A stretch of 49,060 nt of DNA from Allobosea sp. 12-68-7 (GTDB lineage Bacteria > Pseudomonadota > Alphaproteobacteria > Rhizobiales > Beijerinckiaceae). The notes below the pieces were generated by a model. It was given only the letters and a program-made list of their open reading frames with translations, was not told the origin of the DNA and did no database searches. The position numbers and the translations under genes are program-made. The DNA is taken from assembly GCA_002279705.1 (NCBI GenBank), contig NCCO01000028.1, forward strand, positions 1 to 49,060. Reading direction: 5' to 3'. Positions 10,130 through 18,713 of the stretch are shown piece by piece (positions within the stretch are counted from its first letter, which is position 1; every line of letters starts with the position of its first letter).

Positions 10130-10804
10130 TCACAGGCGCGGCAGCAGGCTGGAGGCGCGCGACAGCGTCCAGAGGCCGGCCGCGCCGACCATGCCGACCG
10201 CCCCGGTCATCGCGTCGCCGACGTGGGCGACCGGGGTGGGCATCGCCATGCCGAGCAGCCGCAGCTGCGGCTGGGATGCCACGCCGCTGTCGACTGCGGC
10301 GGCCTGAACAGCCGGGGCGATCTGGAGCGGCGTGGCCTCCGCGGTCACCACCGCCCGCTCGATGACGGGGCGACGCGGAGGAGACGGCTGCACCGTCGCC
10401 GCGGCCTGCGCCTGCACGAGATGGACCCGCGGCTCGGCGGATATTGGCCGCTCCTGACGCAGGGCGGCGATTTCGGTCGCGGGCGGCTTCCAGTCGAGCG
10501 ACATCGGCATCACGATCGCCGCCGGGCTGATCAGCCCTTGGGCGGCCCGCAGCGGCGGCTCGGCTCCCACCGCATCCTGATGGCGCTCGCGGATCTTGCC
10601 GTCAGACGCCACGGGCGAGACCCAGCGCTCCTGCCGCGCACCCGCCGCGTCCGTCTGGGCGGAGGCATCGAAGAACGGCAGCGGAATGCCCGCGGGCAGG
10701 GCGAGCACGGCCGCCGCCAGCGCGGAGGCCGCGACCGAGACGGTCGCCTGCGCGCCGACGCCCCGCAGGAACCTGGCCGTGGCCGTGAAGACAGAACCCG
10801 TCAT
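10130..10804 (-). CDS. Hypothetical protein with N-terminal hydrophobic anchor
   Basis: The 224-residue protein starts MTGSVFTATARFLRGVGAQA. A hydrophobic stretch (about residues 22-45, SVAASALAAAVLALPAGIPL) could be a signal anchor. The middle is Ala/Pro/Gln-rich and looks disordered, and the C-terminus has another weakly hydrophobic segment (GDAMTGAVGMVGAAGLW). GGAGGG with good spacing precedes the ATG at 10,804, which supports it as real. I recognise no domain. It converges on eno with a 4 bp gap and is divergent from the DMT exporter. An envelope-associated, possibly lineage-specific protein is the most that can be said. Confidence 0.6.
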   Translation of the reverse strand: MTGSVFTATARFLRGVGAQATVSVAASALAAAVLALPAGIPLPFFDASAQTDAAGARQERWVSPVASDGKIRERHQDAVGAEPPLRAAQGLISPAAIVMPMSLDWKPPATEIAALRQERPISAEPRVHLVQAQAAATVQPSPPRRPVIERAVVTAEATPLQIAPAVQAAAVDSGVASQPQLRLLGMAMPTPVAHVGDAMTGAVGMVGAAGLWTLSRASSLLPRL

Positions 10805-10846
10805 GTCCGACTACCCTCCGTGAACGGACTCACAAGAGCGGGCGCG

Positions 10847-10867
10847 TTCGGCCCCGCGAGGGCCGAA
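10847..10867. repeat. Hairpin in the divergent intergenic region
   Basis: TTCGGCCC (10847-10854) and its complement GGGCCGAA (10860-10867) flank the loop CGCGA. It lies between the divergent unknown gene and the DMT exporter, 137 bp before the latter. No T-tract follows, so an operator or leader structure is as likely as a terminator. Confidence 0.45.
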
Positions 10868-11003
10868 GTGCGGAGCCATTGCGGCGTTTCGTCTCGGATT
10901 GTTTCCGACGCCATGCGCCAGAGGCGCGGCAGCGCGGATTTCGCGCGGGGGCCATGCAACCCGGGCGCTAACGCGCCGTCGCCGAAACAGGCGATACCGG
11001 CTG

Positions 11004-11936
11004 ATGCATCAGACCGCGCCCTTGTCGGAAGCCGCCCACCTGCGAGACCGGCGCCTGTGGCGGCTGGCCTTTGCCGGCATGGTGCTGGCGATGCTGATCT
11101 TCGGCTCGAATTTCGTGGTCAGCCGGCATGCCGTGCTCAATGGCCTGACCTCGCATGACCTCCTCGCCTTGCGCTTCGGCATCGCCGGCCTGCTGCTGCT
11201 GCCGGGTTTCATCGCGGGCGGGGTGAAAGGCTGCAACGGCCTCGGCTGGGGCCGCGGCGTGCTGCTCGCCGTGATGAGCGGCTTCCCGATGAGCTATCTG
11301 CTCCTGACCGGCGTGACCTATGCGCCGGCCGCCCATGGCGCGACGATCGGGCCCGGTCTCGTGACCGTCATCTCGATCATCGGCAGCGTGGCGCTGTTCG
11401 GCGCGATCATCACACGGCAGTTGGTGGTCGGCATCGTGGCGGTGCTGCTCGGCCTGGCCTGCCTCGGCATCGCGGGGACGACCCACACGAATCCGTCGAT
11501 CCTGTTCGGCGATCTCTGCTTCGTCGGCGTTGGGCTGATCTGGGGGATGTATCCGCTCTTGGTCCAGCTCTGGCGGCTCGATCCGCTGAAGGCGACCAGC
11601 GTCGTCGCCGTACTGTCGATGGCCTATCTGCCGTTCTACGCGCTGTTCTTCTTCCGCGGCTTCGACGTGGCCCCCTGGTGGGTCATCGTGCTGCACGGCA
11701 TCAATCAGGGCGTGCTGAACGTCATCCTCGGCCTGTGGCTCTGGAGCGTCGCGGCGCGGCGCATGGGGCCGGCGGTGGCCGGCCGCTTCCCCCCGACGAT
11801 CCCGATCATCGGCACGCTGCTCGCCATCCCCGTGCTGGGCGAGATCCCGAGCGGGCTGCAGGTCGCCGGCATCGGCCTGATCATCGCGGGCCTGTTCGTG
11901 GCCTCCTGGCGGCGCTCACCCCGCGCGGCGGCTTAG
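11004..11936 (+). CDS. DMT-superfamily (EamA) metabolite exporter
   Basis: The 310-residue protein has about ten predicted membrane helices in two EamA halves, the first starting LAFAGMVLAMLIFGSNFVVS and the second DLCFVGVGLIWGMYPLLVQL. This is the layout of RhaT/YdcZ/EamA drug-metabolite transporters, which usually export amino acids or related compounds from the cytoplasm. The frame is open from 10,899, but the upstream part is Arg-rich; MHQTAPLSEAAHLRDRRLWR at 11,004 fits the family better. The last 21 bp overlap the 3' end of the convergent membrane protein gene. Substrate unknown. Confidence 0.8.
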   Translation: MHQTAPLSEAAHLRDRRLWRLAFAGMVLAMLIFGSNFVVSRHAVLNGLTSHDLLALRFGIAGLLLLPGFIAGGVKGCNGLGWGRGVLLAVMSGFPMSYLLLTGVTYAPAAHGATIGPGLVTVISIIGSVALFGAIITRQLVVGIVAVLLGLACLGIAGTTHTNPSILFGDLCFVGVGLIWGMYPLLVQLWRLDPLKATSVVAVLSMAYLPFYALFFFRGFDVAPWWVIVLHGINQGVLNVILGLWLWSVAARRMGPAVAGRFPPTIPIIGTLLAIPVLGEIPSGLQVAGIGLIIAGLFVASWRRSPRAAA

Positions 11937-12701
11937 CCGCATCACGCCGAGATTCCAGCCGATCGCTATGGCGAGCGCGAGGCCGAGCGCAGCGGCCGAT
12001 CCCAGCGGCACGGCCGTCAGATGCAATGCCGCCAGCGCGAGGCCGAAGCCGATCAGCGGGAGTGCGCCATTGGCGAGGACCGCGGCCGTCGCGGGGCCGC
12101 CGATGCGGGGCTGCAGCATCGCGATCATGCTGCTGAGCACGACCGGCAGGGCCGCGAGCGAGCCCGACCAGCCCGGCCCGACATGGGCGCTCAGCGTCGT
12201 CACCGCCCCGGCAAGAACCGCGACGAAGCCGGCCCGCATCGGAATGAGATACCACGGCCGGCCGGGCGGCCGGTCGGGGCGCGCCGCGAGGAAGGGGCGG
12301 AACAGCCGATGCAGCCCGCCATAGATCGCGATCGTCGCGACCGTCATCAGGGGGAAGGACGGCTCGATGACGCGCAGGACGAGCAACGTCGCGCACCACG
12401 CCGCCAGCGCAACGGCGAGGCAGAGCACCGTGCCGAAGCGCTGCGCCAGCAGCACATAGGCGCAGCTCAGCCCGGCATTGGCGATGTTGGAGGCCATGGC
12501 CCCGAGCGCGGTCTGGGCGATGAAGGCCGCATCGTGCTCGAGCGCGAGGAAGACCAGGACCGGCCCGGCCGAAATCGGCAGGGTGGCGATCAGGGCTGCG
12601 ATGAGTGGCCCGCTGCGCTCGGCCAGCAGCGAGCAGCCGACGACGATGGCAGCGGCGGTCGCCATCTTCGCCGCCAGCATCAGGAACCAGGGGTCGATCA
12701 C
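11916..12701 (-). CDS. Polytopic membrane protein, unknown function
   Basis: The 261-residue protein is very hydrophobic, with about seven or eight predicted helices beginning [21 protein letters not shown] short polar loop ([18 protein letters not shown], about residues 138-155) divides it in two halves that both carry Gly/Ala-rich helices, suggesting an internal duplication. Its start overlaps the tgt stop by 4 bp (ATGA), so it is translationally coupled to tgt. I do not recognise the family. Co-expression with tgt might hint at transport of a queuosine precursor, but that is speculation. Confidence 0.72.
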   Translation of the reverse strand: MIDPWFLMLAAKMATAAAIVVGCSLLAERSGPLIAALIATLPISAGPVLVFLALEHDAAFIAQTALGAMASNIANAGLSCAYVLLAQRFGTVLCLAVALAAWCATLLVLRVIEPSFPLMTVATIAIYGGLHRLFRPFLAARPDRPPGRPWYLIPMRAGFVAVLAGAVTTLSAHVGPGWSGSLAALPVVLSSMIAMLQPRIGGPATAAVLANGALPLIGFGLALAALHLTAVPLGSAAALGLALAIAIGWNLGVMRLSRRAG

Positions 12702-13864
12702 GGCGTGCCGGGGATGTCACCCCTCGCCCAGCCATCCTTGGTCTGCGCGACGAACTCCTCCAACCTCCCCTCGGCGATGGCGGCACGCAGCCCGGCCATC
12801 AGCTCCTGATAATAGGCCAGGTTGATCCAGGTCAGCAGCATCTTGCCGAGCATCTCCTCGGCCTTGACGAGGTGGTGGAGATAGGCGCGCGACCAGCCGT
12901 TCGCGGCCGGGCAGGACGATCCCGCGTCGACGGGGCGGGGATCGTCGGCATGCTTGGCGTTCTTCAGGTTCATCCGGCCGAAGCGGGTGAAGATCTGGCC
13001 ATGGCGGCCGGCCCGCGTCGGCATCACGCAGTCGAACATGTCGATGCCGCGGCACACCGCCTCGACGATGTCGTCGGGCGTGCCGACGCCCATGAGATAG
13101 CGCGGCTTCTCCACCGGCAGATGCGGCTCGACCGTCTCGATCATCGCCAGCATGATCTCCTGCGGCTCGCCGACCGCCAGCCCCCCGACGGCATAGCCCT
13201 TGAGGTCCATCGCCGCGAGTTCGCGCGCGCTCTCGACGCGCAAATGCGGCACCGCCCCGCCCTGCACGATGCCGAAGAGCGCCCGGCCGGGATGGTGGCC
13301 GAAGGCGTCCTTGCAGCGCTGCGCCCAGCGCAGCGACAGGCGCATCGCCTTCTCGGCGACGGCATCCTCGCAGGGCAGCGAAACGCATTCGTCGAGCTGC
13401 ATGACGATGTCGGAGCCGAGCAGGTTCTGGATCTCGACCGAACGCTCCGGCGACAGCATGTGCCGGGAGCCGTCGATATGGGAGCGAAAGGCGACGCCCT
13501 CCTCCGTCAGCTTGCGCAGATTGGCGAGCGACATCACCTGGAAGCCGCCGGAATCGGTCAGGATCGGGTGCGGCCAGTTCATGAAGCGGTGCAGGCCGCC
13601 GAGCCCCGCGATGCGCTCGGCGCCCGGTCGCAGCATCAGGTGATAGGTGTTGCCGAGCACGACATCGGCGCCGAGCGCCCGCACCTGGTCGGGATACATT
13701 CCCTTGACCGTCGCGGCCGTCCCCACCGGCATGAAGGCCGGCGTGCGGATGACGCCGCGCGGCATGCGGATCTCGCCCGTCCGGGCGGCACCGTCGCGGG
13801 CATGGAGATGGAAGGTGAATTCGGTCGCGGGGGCGGCCGGCACGGACGGGAGCGATGCGGTCAT
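12698..13864 (-). CDS. tgt: Tgt, tRNA-guanine transglycosylase (zinc ligands mostly missing)
   Basis: Tgt exchanges guanine-34 for preQ1 in tRNAs for Asp, Asn, His and Tyr. The 388-residue protein has [28 protein letters not shown] with the general-base Asp104, [25 protein letters not shown] and [15 protein letters not shown] with the nucleophile Asp278. Oddly, the usual zinc site CxCxxC plus a later His reads SSCPAA (316-321) and TWIN (345-348): only Cys318 of the four ligands remains. The fold around it (SRAYLHHL) is intact. Such a pattern may be normal in part of this bacterial order; either way structural zinc looks unlikely. The downstream membrane protein overlaps its stop by 4 bp. Confidence 0.94.
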   Translation of the reverse strand: MTASLPSVPAAPATEFTFHLHARDGAARTGEIRMPRGVIRTPAFMPVGTAATVKGMYPDQVRALGADVVLGNTYHLMLRPGAERIAGLGGLHRFMNWPHPILTDSGGFQVMSLANLRKLTEEGVAFRSHIDGSRHMLSPERSVEIQNLLGSDIVMQLDECVSLPCEDAVAEKAMRLSLRWAQRCKDAFGHHPGRALFGIVQGGAVPHLRVESARELAAMDLKGYAVGGLAVGEPQEIMLAMIETVEPHLPVEKPRYLMGVGTPDDIVEAVCRGIDMFDCVMPTRAGRHGQIFTRFGRMNLKNAKHADDPRPVDAGSSCPAANGWSRAYLHHLVKAEEMLGKMLLTWINLAYYQELMAGLRAAIAEGRLEEFVAQTKDGWARGDIPGTP

Positions 13865-13921
13865 GGCCCGCGAGGTAGAGCAGCAGGCGTGATTAGGGAA
13901 GAGGCTGCACCCGCTGCAATG

Positions 13922-14680
13922 CTACGCCCCGGGCTGCGCGCGGTAGGATTGGCGCAACGCGAAGACGAGGATGCCGACCGTCAGCCAGAGACGCACCGTC
14001 GCGAAGGAGAAGATGAAGACCATCGACAGCAGGCTCTTGACCGACATGGGCAGTTCCGATTGCTGCCACATCTGCATGACGAGGCCGCGCACATAGCCTT
14101 GGATCGGATGCAGCAGGACGGCGAGCGCGGCGACGAGCAGGACACCGGGGACCAGCCAGCGCGCATGCTCCCGGAAGCGACGCATCGCCGTAAACAGGCT
14201 GGGCTTCGTCTCCTCGTCGACCTGCAGCACCATCAAAAGCACGAGCGCGGCGACGAGGGCGCTCCAGAGGCGGCCGGCATGGCTGGCCTGGTCGAAGGCG
14301 ATGCCATCGAAGCCGAGCATGAACTCGCCCGGCCGGCCGGTCAGCCCGGTCACCGCTGCCACCGCCGTCGCTGTCACAAGCAGCCCGAAGATCGGCGGCA
14401 GCACGGCGCGTGCCATCCCGATCTGCTGGCTCAGGCCGAGCAGCCCGAGCCCGCTGCGTCCATCGGTGGCCAGCACCATCCGCCAGGTTACGATCACGAA
14501 GGCGAGCAGGAGCGCGATGTTGGCCAGCATGATGGCGGGCAGCGCGATCAACCCGCCGGCGAAGGCGATAACCCGCATCGTCGCCGCGACCAGCAGCCAG
14601 GGCACCGCCTCCAGCAGGCGAAACGGGCCGAAGGAGACGTTCGGGAAGGCGGGGCGCGTCACGGCAGACGGAGCGGTCAT
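13922..14680 (-). CDS. Polytopic membrane protein, unknown function
   Basis: The protein (252 residues from the ATG at 14,680; 256 if translation begins at 14,692) has about six predicted membrane helices, for example LLEAVPWLLVAATMRVIAFA and IMLANIALLLAFVIVTWRMV. A charged cytoplasmic loop with DEETKPSLFTAMRRFREHAR lies near residues 155-175. It stops 57 bp before the tgt start on the same strand. I do not recognise the family. Neither possible start has a clear ribosome site, so the N-terminus is uncertain. Confidence 0.65.
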   Translation of the reverse strand: MTAPSAVTRPAFPNVSFGPFRLLEAVPWLLVAATMRVIAFAGGLIALPAIMLANIALLLAFVIVTWRMVLATDGRSGLGLLGLSQQIGMARAVLPPIFGLLVTATAVAAVTGLTGRPGEFMLGFDGIAFDQASHAGRLWSALVAALVLLMVLQVDEETKPSLFTAMRRFREHARWLVPGVLLVAALAVLLHPIQGYVRGLVMQMWQQSELPMSVKSLLSMVFIFSFATVRLWLTVGILVFALRQSYRAQPGA

Positions 14681-14762
14681 GCATCGGACCATAACTGCGG
14701 ATTCTCAAGCCCGCGTTGCTCCGAAGCTTCAAATGTCCAACGTTGAGGCCGATCCGACGGCT

Positions 14763-15116
14763 TCACGCCGCCGGTTTCAGCGCCGCCGCATAGATCTCCG
14801 GCTTGAAGCCGACGATCGTGCGGTCGCCGAGGTCAAGCACCGGGCGCTTGATCATCGCGGGCTGGGCCAGCATCAGCGCGATGACCCGGTCGGCGTCGAG
14901 GCCCTGCCTGTCGGCCTCCGGCAGGGCGCGGAAGGTCGTGCCGGCGCGATTCAGCACCGCCTCCCAGCCATGTTCGCCGACCCAGCGCGCGAGCGAGGCC
15001 CGGTCGATGCCGCTCGCCTTGTAGTCATGGAAGGCATGCGCGACGCCCCGCCCCTCGAGCCAGGCGCGCGCCTTCTTCATCGTGTCGCAATTCTTGATGC
15101 CGTAGAGGGTGAACAT
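14763..15116 (-). CDS. ArsC/Spx-family thioredoxin-fold protein (YffB-like)
   Basis: The 117-residue protein starts MFTLYGIKNCDTMKKARAWL, the hallmark of the YffB branch of the ArsC/Spx family, with a single N-terminal Cys10. It continues with VGEHGWEAVLNRAGTTFRAL and MIKRPVLDLGDRTIVGF, covering the region that holds the substrate-contacting Arg in ArsC enzymes. Members of this branch are often called arsenate reductase-like, but without ars genes nearby arsenate reduction should not be assumed; a glutathione-linked thiol role is also possible. GGAG ahead of the ATG supports the start. Confidence 0.82.
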   Translation of the reverse strand: MFTLYGIKNCDTMKKARAWLEGRGVAHAFHDYKASGIDRASLARWVGEHGWEAVLNRAGTTFRALPEADRQGLDADRVIALMLAQPAMIKRPVLDLGDRTIVGFKPEIYAAALKPAA

Positions 15117-15203
15117 GCCAGCTCCGCTTGGTGAGGATTCGTCGGCCAGACGGCCCCGACCGTGCCTTGCCCGGCTCCGGCTCCCGCATCGAGGAGATTT
15201 TGC

Positions 15204-15785
15204 ATGGCGACGCTCGATTGCGCGGATAGCACGGGAGCCCAGGCATCTGGAACAGGACTACCCCACCGGCGCTGGAAGGCTCATCCCCGCCCCGGCATCG
15301 ACTTTCCCGACATCAACACCGTTGTGGAGGATGCGGTGGTGATCCAGCGGGCGGTGAGCGATCTGGCCGGGGCGCTCCACGACGATGTCGTGATCGTCGC
15401 CGGGATCGATCTGGGCGGGGCCGCTCTTGCTGGCGCCGTCGCCAGCGCCCGCGGCCTCGGCTGCATGCATGTCCGGAAGGTCGGCTCACTGCGAACCGAC
15501 ATCGTCCGCAGCGTCGTCGCCAGCCATGACATGGGGCACGGTCTCGCACTCACCAAAGGCCTGAAGGTCGCCGGCCGGCGCATTGCTCTCATCGACGATT
15601 GTCTTCTGAGCGGTGCGACCGTTCTGGCTGCGGCCCGATTGCTGCGCGACCTCGGCGCGCATTGCGACCAGGCGCTGTTCGCCTTCGAGATCGAAGGGCT
15701 CGGTGGCCGGACCTCGCTGGCCCGGGCGGGCATTGCGACCCATGCGGTGGCGACCGTGCCACCGCAGGAGCCTCTGATTTCCTGA
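15204..15785 (+). CDS. Type I phosphoribosyltransferase, Apt-like
   Basis: The 193-residue protein contains the PRPP-binding motif RRIALIDDCLLSGATVLAAA (about residues 132-151), in which paired acidic residues and SGAT match the DDvlaTGgT consensus. An earlier IAGIDLGGAALAGAVASARG resembles the pyrophosphate loop region of adenine phosphoribosyltransferases. The overall length fits Apt. An upstream ATG at 15,162 exists, but MATLDCADST at 15,204 has GAGGAG at good spacing. Purine salvage is the likely role, yet the first 40 residues are atypical, so substrate specificity is open. It converges on the transferase gene at 15,792. Confidence 0.75.
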   Translation: MATLDCADSTGAQASGTGLPHRRWKAHPRPGIDFPDINTVVEDAVVIQRAVSDLAGALHDDVVIVAGIDLGGAALAGAVASARGLGCMHVRKVGSLRTDIVRSVVASHDMGHGLALTKGLKVAGRRIALIDDCLLSGATVLAAARLLRDLGAHCDQALFAFEIEGLGGRTSLARAGIATHAVATVPPQEPLIS

Positions 15786-15791
15786 CCTGAA

Positions 15792-16496
15792 TCAGGGCCG
15801 CTTCGGGATCTCGAGTCCGCGCTGGACGGCCGGCCGCGCCAGGCCGCGCTCGAGCCAGGCCGGCACGGCCTTCAGGCTGGCATAGTCCACCAGATCGCCG
15901 GCGCCATAGAAGCCGATCACGTTGCGAACCCAGCCGAGCAGGGCGATGTCGGCGATGGTGTAGTCGGCGCCCATGATCCAGTCGCGGCCGGTCAGCCGGT
16001 CCTCGAGCACGCCGAGCAGGCGCTTGCTCTCATTGGCGTAGCGGTCGCGCGGGCGCTTGTCCTCGTAGTCCTTGCCGGCGAATGTGTGGAAGAAGCCGAG
16101 CTGGCCGAAGATCGGGCCGACCGCGGCCATCTGGAACATCACCCACTGGATCGTCTCGTAGCGGGCGGCGGGGTCGGCCGGCAGCAGCTTGCCGGTCTTC
16201 TCGGCGAGATAGATCAGGATCGCGCCCGATTCCCACAGGCCGAAGGGCTTTCCGCCCGGCCCGTCGGGATCGATGATCGCGGGGATCTTGCCGTTGGGGT
16301 TGAGCGACAGGAACTCCGGCCCCCAGGTCTCGTTCCGGCCGATATTGATGGTGTGCGGCTCGTAGGGAAGGCCGAGTTCCTCCAGCGCGATCGAGACCTT
16401 CACGCCGTTGGGCGTCGGCAGCGAATAGAGCTGGATGCGGTCGGGGTGCTGGGCCGGCCAGCGCTGCGTGATCTGGAAGGCGGAGAGGTCTGCCAT
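15792..16496 (-). CDS. Glutathione S-transferase, YfcG/Ure2p-like
   Basis: The 234-residue protein has an N-terminal thioredoxin-like domain with IQLYSLPTPNGVKVSIALEE, where TPNG is the YfcG/Ure2p active-site signature. NPNGKIPAIIDPDG and WESGAILIYLAEK follow, the cis-Pro and Glu-Ser glutathione-binding segments. The all-helical C-domain contains DRLTGRDWIMGADYTIADIA, the usual fold-capping motif. The YfcG type typically shows disulfide-bond reductase activity with glutathione. GGAG precedes the ATG at 16,496; a longer open frame to 16,601 was rejected. It lies 118 bp past the GntR regulator stop on the same strand. Confidence 0.9.
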   Translation of the reverse strand: MADLSAFQITQRWPAQHPDRIQLYSLPTPNGVKVSIALEELGLPYEPHTINIGRNETWGPEFLSLNPNGKIPAIIDPDGPGGKPFGLWESGAILIYLAEKTGKLLPADPAARYETIQWVMFQMAAVGPIFGQLGFFHTFAGKDYEDKRPRDRYANESKRLLGVLEDRLTGRDWIMGADYTIADIALLGWVRNVIGFYGAGDLVDYASLKAVPAWLERGLARPAVQRGLEIPKRP

Positions 16497-16614
16497 GGCG
16501 GGCTCCAGGAGGGGGCCGGCACCGCTGATGGGCGCCGGATCAACCGGGAGATCGTCGCCCCGCACCACCGCGCAATCGCGCCCGCGCCGCACGGAGCGCA
16601 TCGAGACCGCGCGC

Positions 16615-17412
16615 TCAGCGCGGGGCCGGCGCCGCGGGCGCCTCGTGGCGCGGGCTCGTGCCTTCGCCCCGCTCCGCCCGGAAAGCGGCGATGGCCTCCG
16701 CCAGCGAGGCCTCGAGCGAGGGTCCGGCGTCGTCGCAGACGATCGGGCGCAGCCGCGTCTCGACCAGCGAGAGATGGCTGCTCATCGCCTTGACCGCCTT
16801 GCCGCGCTCGCGGCCGGCCAGCGCCTTGAAGATCAGCCGGTGCTCCTCGCAGCCGCAGGCCGAGCCGAGCGTCGTCTCGTAGCGTTTCACCAGCATGATC
16901 GTCCGGCCGATCAGCTCATGCGCCTGGCGCTGGACGATCGGGTTGCCGACCATCTCGGCCAGCAGGAAATGGAACTCGGCCGAGAGTTTCAGCCAGGTCG
17001 GCTGGTCGCCGCGCCGCAGCGCCTCGGCCTCGGCGTCGACATGCTCGCGCAACCGCGCGAGCTGCGCCTCGGTCAAATGATCCGCGAGATGGGCGACCAT
17101 GCCGCTTTCGAGGATGCGGCGCGCCTCGTAGACGACCCTGCCCTCGCGCAGGTCCGGCTCGATGGTGAAGGCGCCGCGGTTCTTGACGATCTCCAGCAGC
17201 CGTTCATGGCCGAGCCGGTGCAGCACCTTGCGGACGCGCTCGCGGCTGACACCGAAGATCTCGGCCAGACGATGCTCGCCGAGCTTGGTGCCGCCCGGCA
17301 GCGAGCCCCCCAGCAGCAGGCGCGAGAGGATCGCATGGATCGCCGCTTCGTTCATGCCCACCCGTCTCGACAGCAGAGCCCGCTCAGCCGGAGGCGGCCG
17401 TTCCGTAGCCAT
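16615..17412 (-). CDS. GntR-family transcriptional regulator, FCD subgroup
   Basis: The 265-residue protein has an N-terminal winged helix (about 20-88) with LGEHRLAEIFGVSRERVRKV and HRLGHERLLEIVKNRGAF, and an all-helical FCD effector domain (about 95-230) with FHFLLAEMVGN and the later His in EEHRLIFKAL, the positions that usually bind a metal and carboxylate ligand. It is divergent from the first ABC importer operon across a 249 bp gap, so it probably controls that operon and itself. A perfect palindrome TTGTGCACAA in the gap is a candidate operator. Its effector is likely the imported compound or a breakdown product (inference). Confidence 0.88.
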   Translation of the reverse strand: MATERPPPAERALLSRRVGMNEAAIHAILSRLLLGGSLPGGTKLGEHRLAEIFGVSRERVRKVLHRLGHERLLEIVKNRGAFTIEPDLREGRVVYEARRILESGMVAHLADHLTEAQLARLREHVDAEAEALRRGDQPTWLKLSAEFHFLLAEMVGNPIVQRQAHELIGRTIMLVKRYETTLGSACGCEEHRLIFKALAGRERGKAVKAMSSHLSLVETRLRPIVCDDAGPSLEASLAEAIAAFRAERGEGTSPRHEAPAAPAPR

Positions 17413-17458
17413 ATCCTACCACCGATGGAGCCAATTTTTATGCACATTCAGGAAGCGA

Positions 17459-17468
17459 TTGTGCACAA
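17459..17468. promoter_or_regulatory. Candidate GntR operator palindrome
   Basis: TTGTGCACAA is a perfect 10-base palindrome, 46 bp upstream of the GntR start and about 145 bp upstream of the predicted sigma-54 start site of the importer operon. FCD-type GntR proteins commonly bind short TTGT-ACAA type palindromes. A half-site TGCACA (17441-17446) lies nearby. A second AT-rich palindrome AAAAACGTTTTT is at 17548-17559. Confidence 0.45.
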
Positions 17469-17586
17469 ATTTGACGCCCGAGCCTCTTCAGGCAGCACCA
17501 TGCCCGATGAAGAAACAGAATCCGAAAAACAACCCAAAATACTGTGAAAAAACGTTTTTCTGGTGTCTTCGCACTTGGGCCGCAGA

Positions 17587-17603
17587 TTGGCACGCCGGTT
17601 GCT
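17587..17603 (+). promoter_or_regulatory. Sigma-54 promoter of the first ABC importer operon
   Basis: TTGGCACGCCGGTTGCT matches the RpoN consensus TGGCACG-N4-TTGCW at every fixed position, with GG-N10-GC spacing. Transcription would start near 17,614, leaving a leader of about 48 nt before the binding-protein ATG. Sigma-54 promoters need an enhancer-binding ATPase such as NtrC; none is encoded here. Confidence 0.8.
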
Positions 17604-17661
17604 GACGACAGTTCCCGTCCGCGCCGTTGGAGAGCGCGCCCAATGTTCGAAAGGTCCGACC

Positions 17662-18711
17662 ATGGATAAGCCCTTCGCAGGCATGCCGAGCCGCCGCGCC
17701 CTCCTCAAGGGTGGCGCCGTCGCGACGGCGCTGGTCGCCGCTCCCTCGGTGTTGCGGGCCCAGACGAAGGAACTCGTCGTCGGCGGCGCCGCCGGGCACA
17801 AGCCCTGGGTCGAGCAGACTGTGATGCCGATGTTCGAGAAGAAATACGGCTGCAAGATCATCTTCGAGGGCACGCGCTCGCTGGTGAACCTCGAGAAGAT
17901 GCAGAAGAACAAGGACAAGCCCTACATGTCGGTCGTCCAGATGGACGATCCGGTCATGATCCTGGCGGTCAAGGAGGGCTTGCTGGAGCCGCTCACCGTG
18001 GCCAAGGCGCCGAACATGGCCGACCTCCTGCCGGGTTCGACTCATATGGACGGCATGTGGGCCAATTATCTGCAGCCCTGGCTCGGCGTCGCCTACAGCA
18101 AGACCGCGATGAAGACACCTCCCTCGTCCTGGGCTGAGATGTTCGAGCCGAAATACAAGGGCCGCATCGTCATCCCCTCGCTGCAGAACACGGAAGGCCT
18201 GCCCTCGCTCTTCGTCGCCGGGCTGCTCGCCGGCGGCACGATGGAGAGCGTCCAGAAGGACACCGATGCCGGCTTCAAGAAGCTCGCCTCGCTGAAGCCG
18301 AACCTGCTGACGATCTACACGCAGCAGCCGCAGGCCTTCAATCTGCTCGAGCAGGGCGAGGCCTGGATGATCGGGCCGGCGATGTCGTCCTATGCGCTGG
18401 AGCGCAAGGCGGCCGGTGCGCCGATCGATCTCGCCGCACCGAAGGAGGGCGTCTTCGCCATGCCGTCGGGCATCGCGGTCGTGAAGGGCTCGCCGCAGCA
18501 GGAGCTCGCCTTCGCCTATGTCAACGAGCTGCTCGGCGCCGAACTGCAGAACAAGCTGGCCGGGCCGACCTTCTCGATCGGCACCAACAAGGCGGTGCCG
18601 AAGCCGGCCGGGCTGGGCGCCGATGTGAAGATCCACCAGATCGACTGGGCCAATGTCGCCGCCCAGCGCAATGACTGGATCAAACGCTGGGATCGCGAGA
18701 TGGCGATCTGA
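17662..18711 (+). CDS. Periplasmic binding protein of polyamine/opine-type ABC importer 1
   Basis: The 349-residue protein begins MDKPFAGMPSRRALLKGGAV, with a twin-arginine motif (SRRALLK) and a hydrophobic stretch ending PSVLRAQ, so it is probably exported folded through Tat and cleaved near residue 35. The mature part starts KELVVGGAAGHKPWVEQTVM and is of the PotD/AfuA-like binding-protein class. It heads an operon with its ATPase (2 bp gap) and two permeases. AAGG precedes the ATG at 17,662. The ligand is unknown; downstream enzymes suggest a nitrogen compound. The promoter is sigma-54 type and a GntR regulator diverges from it. Confidence 0.9.
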   Translation: MDKPFAGMPSRRALLKGGAVATALVAAPSVLRAQTKELVVGGAAGHKPWVEQTVMPMFEKKYGCKIIFEGTRSLVNLEKMQKNKDKPYMSVVQMDDPVMILAVKEGLLEPLTVAKAPNMADLLPGSTHMDGMWANYLQPWLGVAYSKTAMKTPPSSWAEMFEPKYKGRIVIPSLQNTEGLPSLFVAGLLAGGTMESVQKDTDAGFKKLASLKPNLLTIYTQQPQAFNLLEQGEAWMIGPAMSSYALERKAAGAPIDLAAPKEGVFAMPSGIAVVKGSPQQELAFAYVNELLGAELQNKLAGPTFSIGTNKAVPKPAGLGADVKIHQIDWANVAAQRNDWIKRWDREMAI

Positions 18712-18713
18712 GG

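Noticed and set aside
12605-14746. A 713-codon open frame on the plus strand across tgt
   Set aside because: It lies opposite tgt and a membrane protein, and its composition (Arg, His, Gln-rich) is typical of an antisense shadow.
14763-15116. Arsenic resistance locus
   Set aside because: The ArsC-like protein is of the YffB branch and no arsR, arsB or acr3 gene is nearby.
17471-17499. Sigma-70 promoter beginning TTGACG at 17,471
   Set aside because: No acceptable -10 sequence follows at 16-18 bp; the sigma-54 element downstream explains transcription better.
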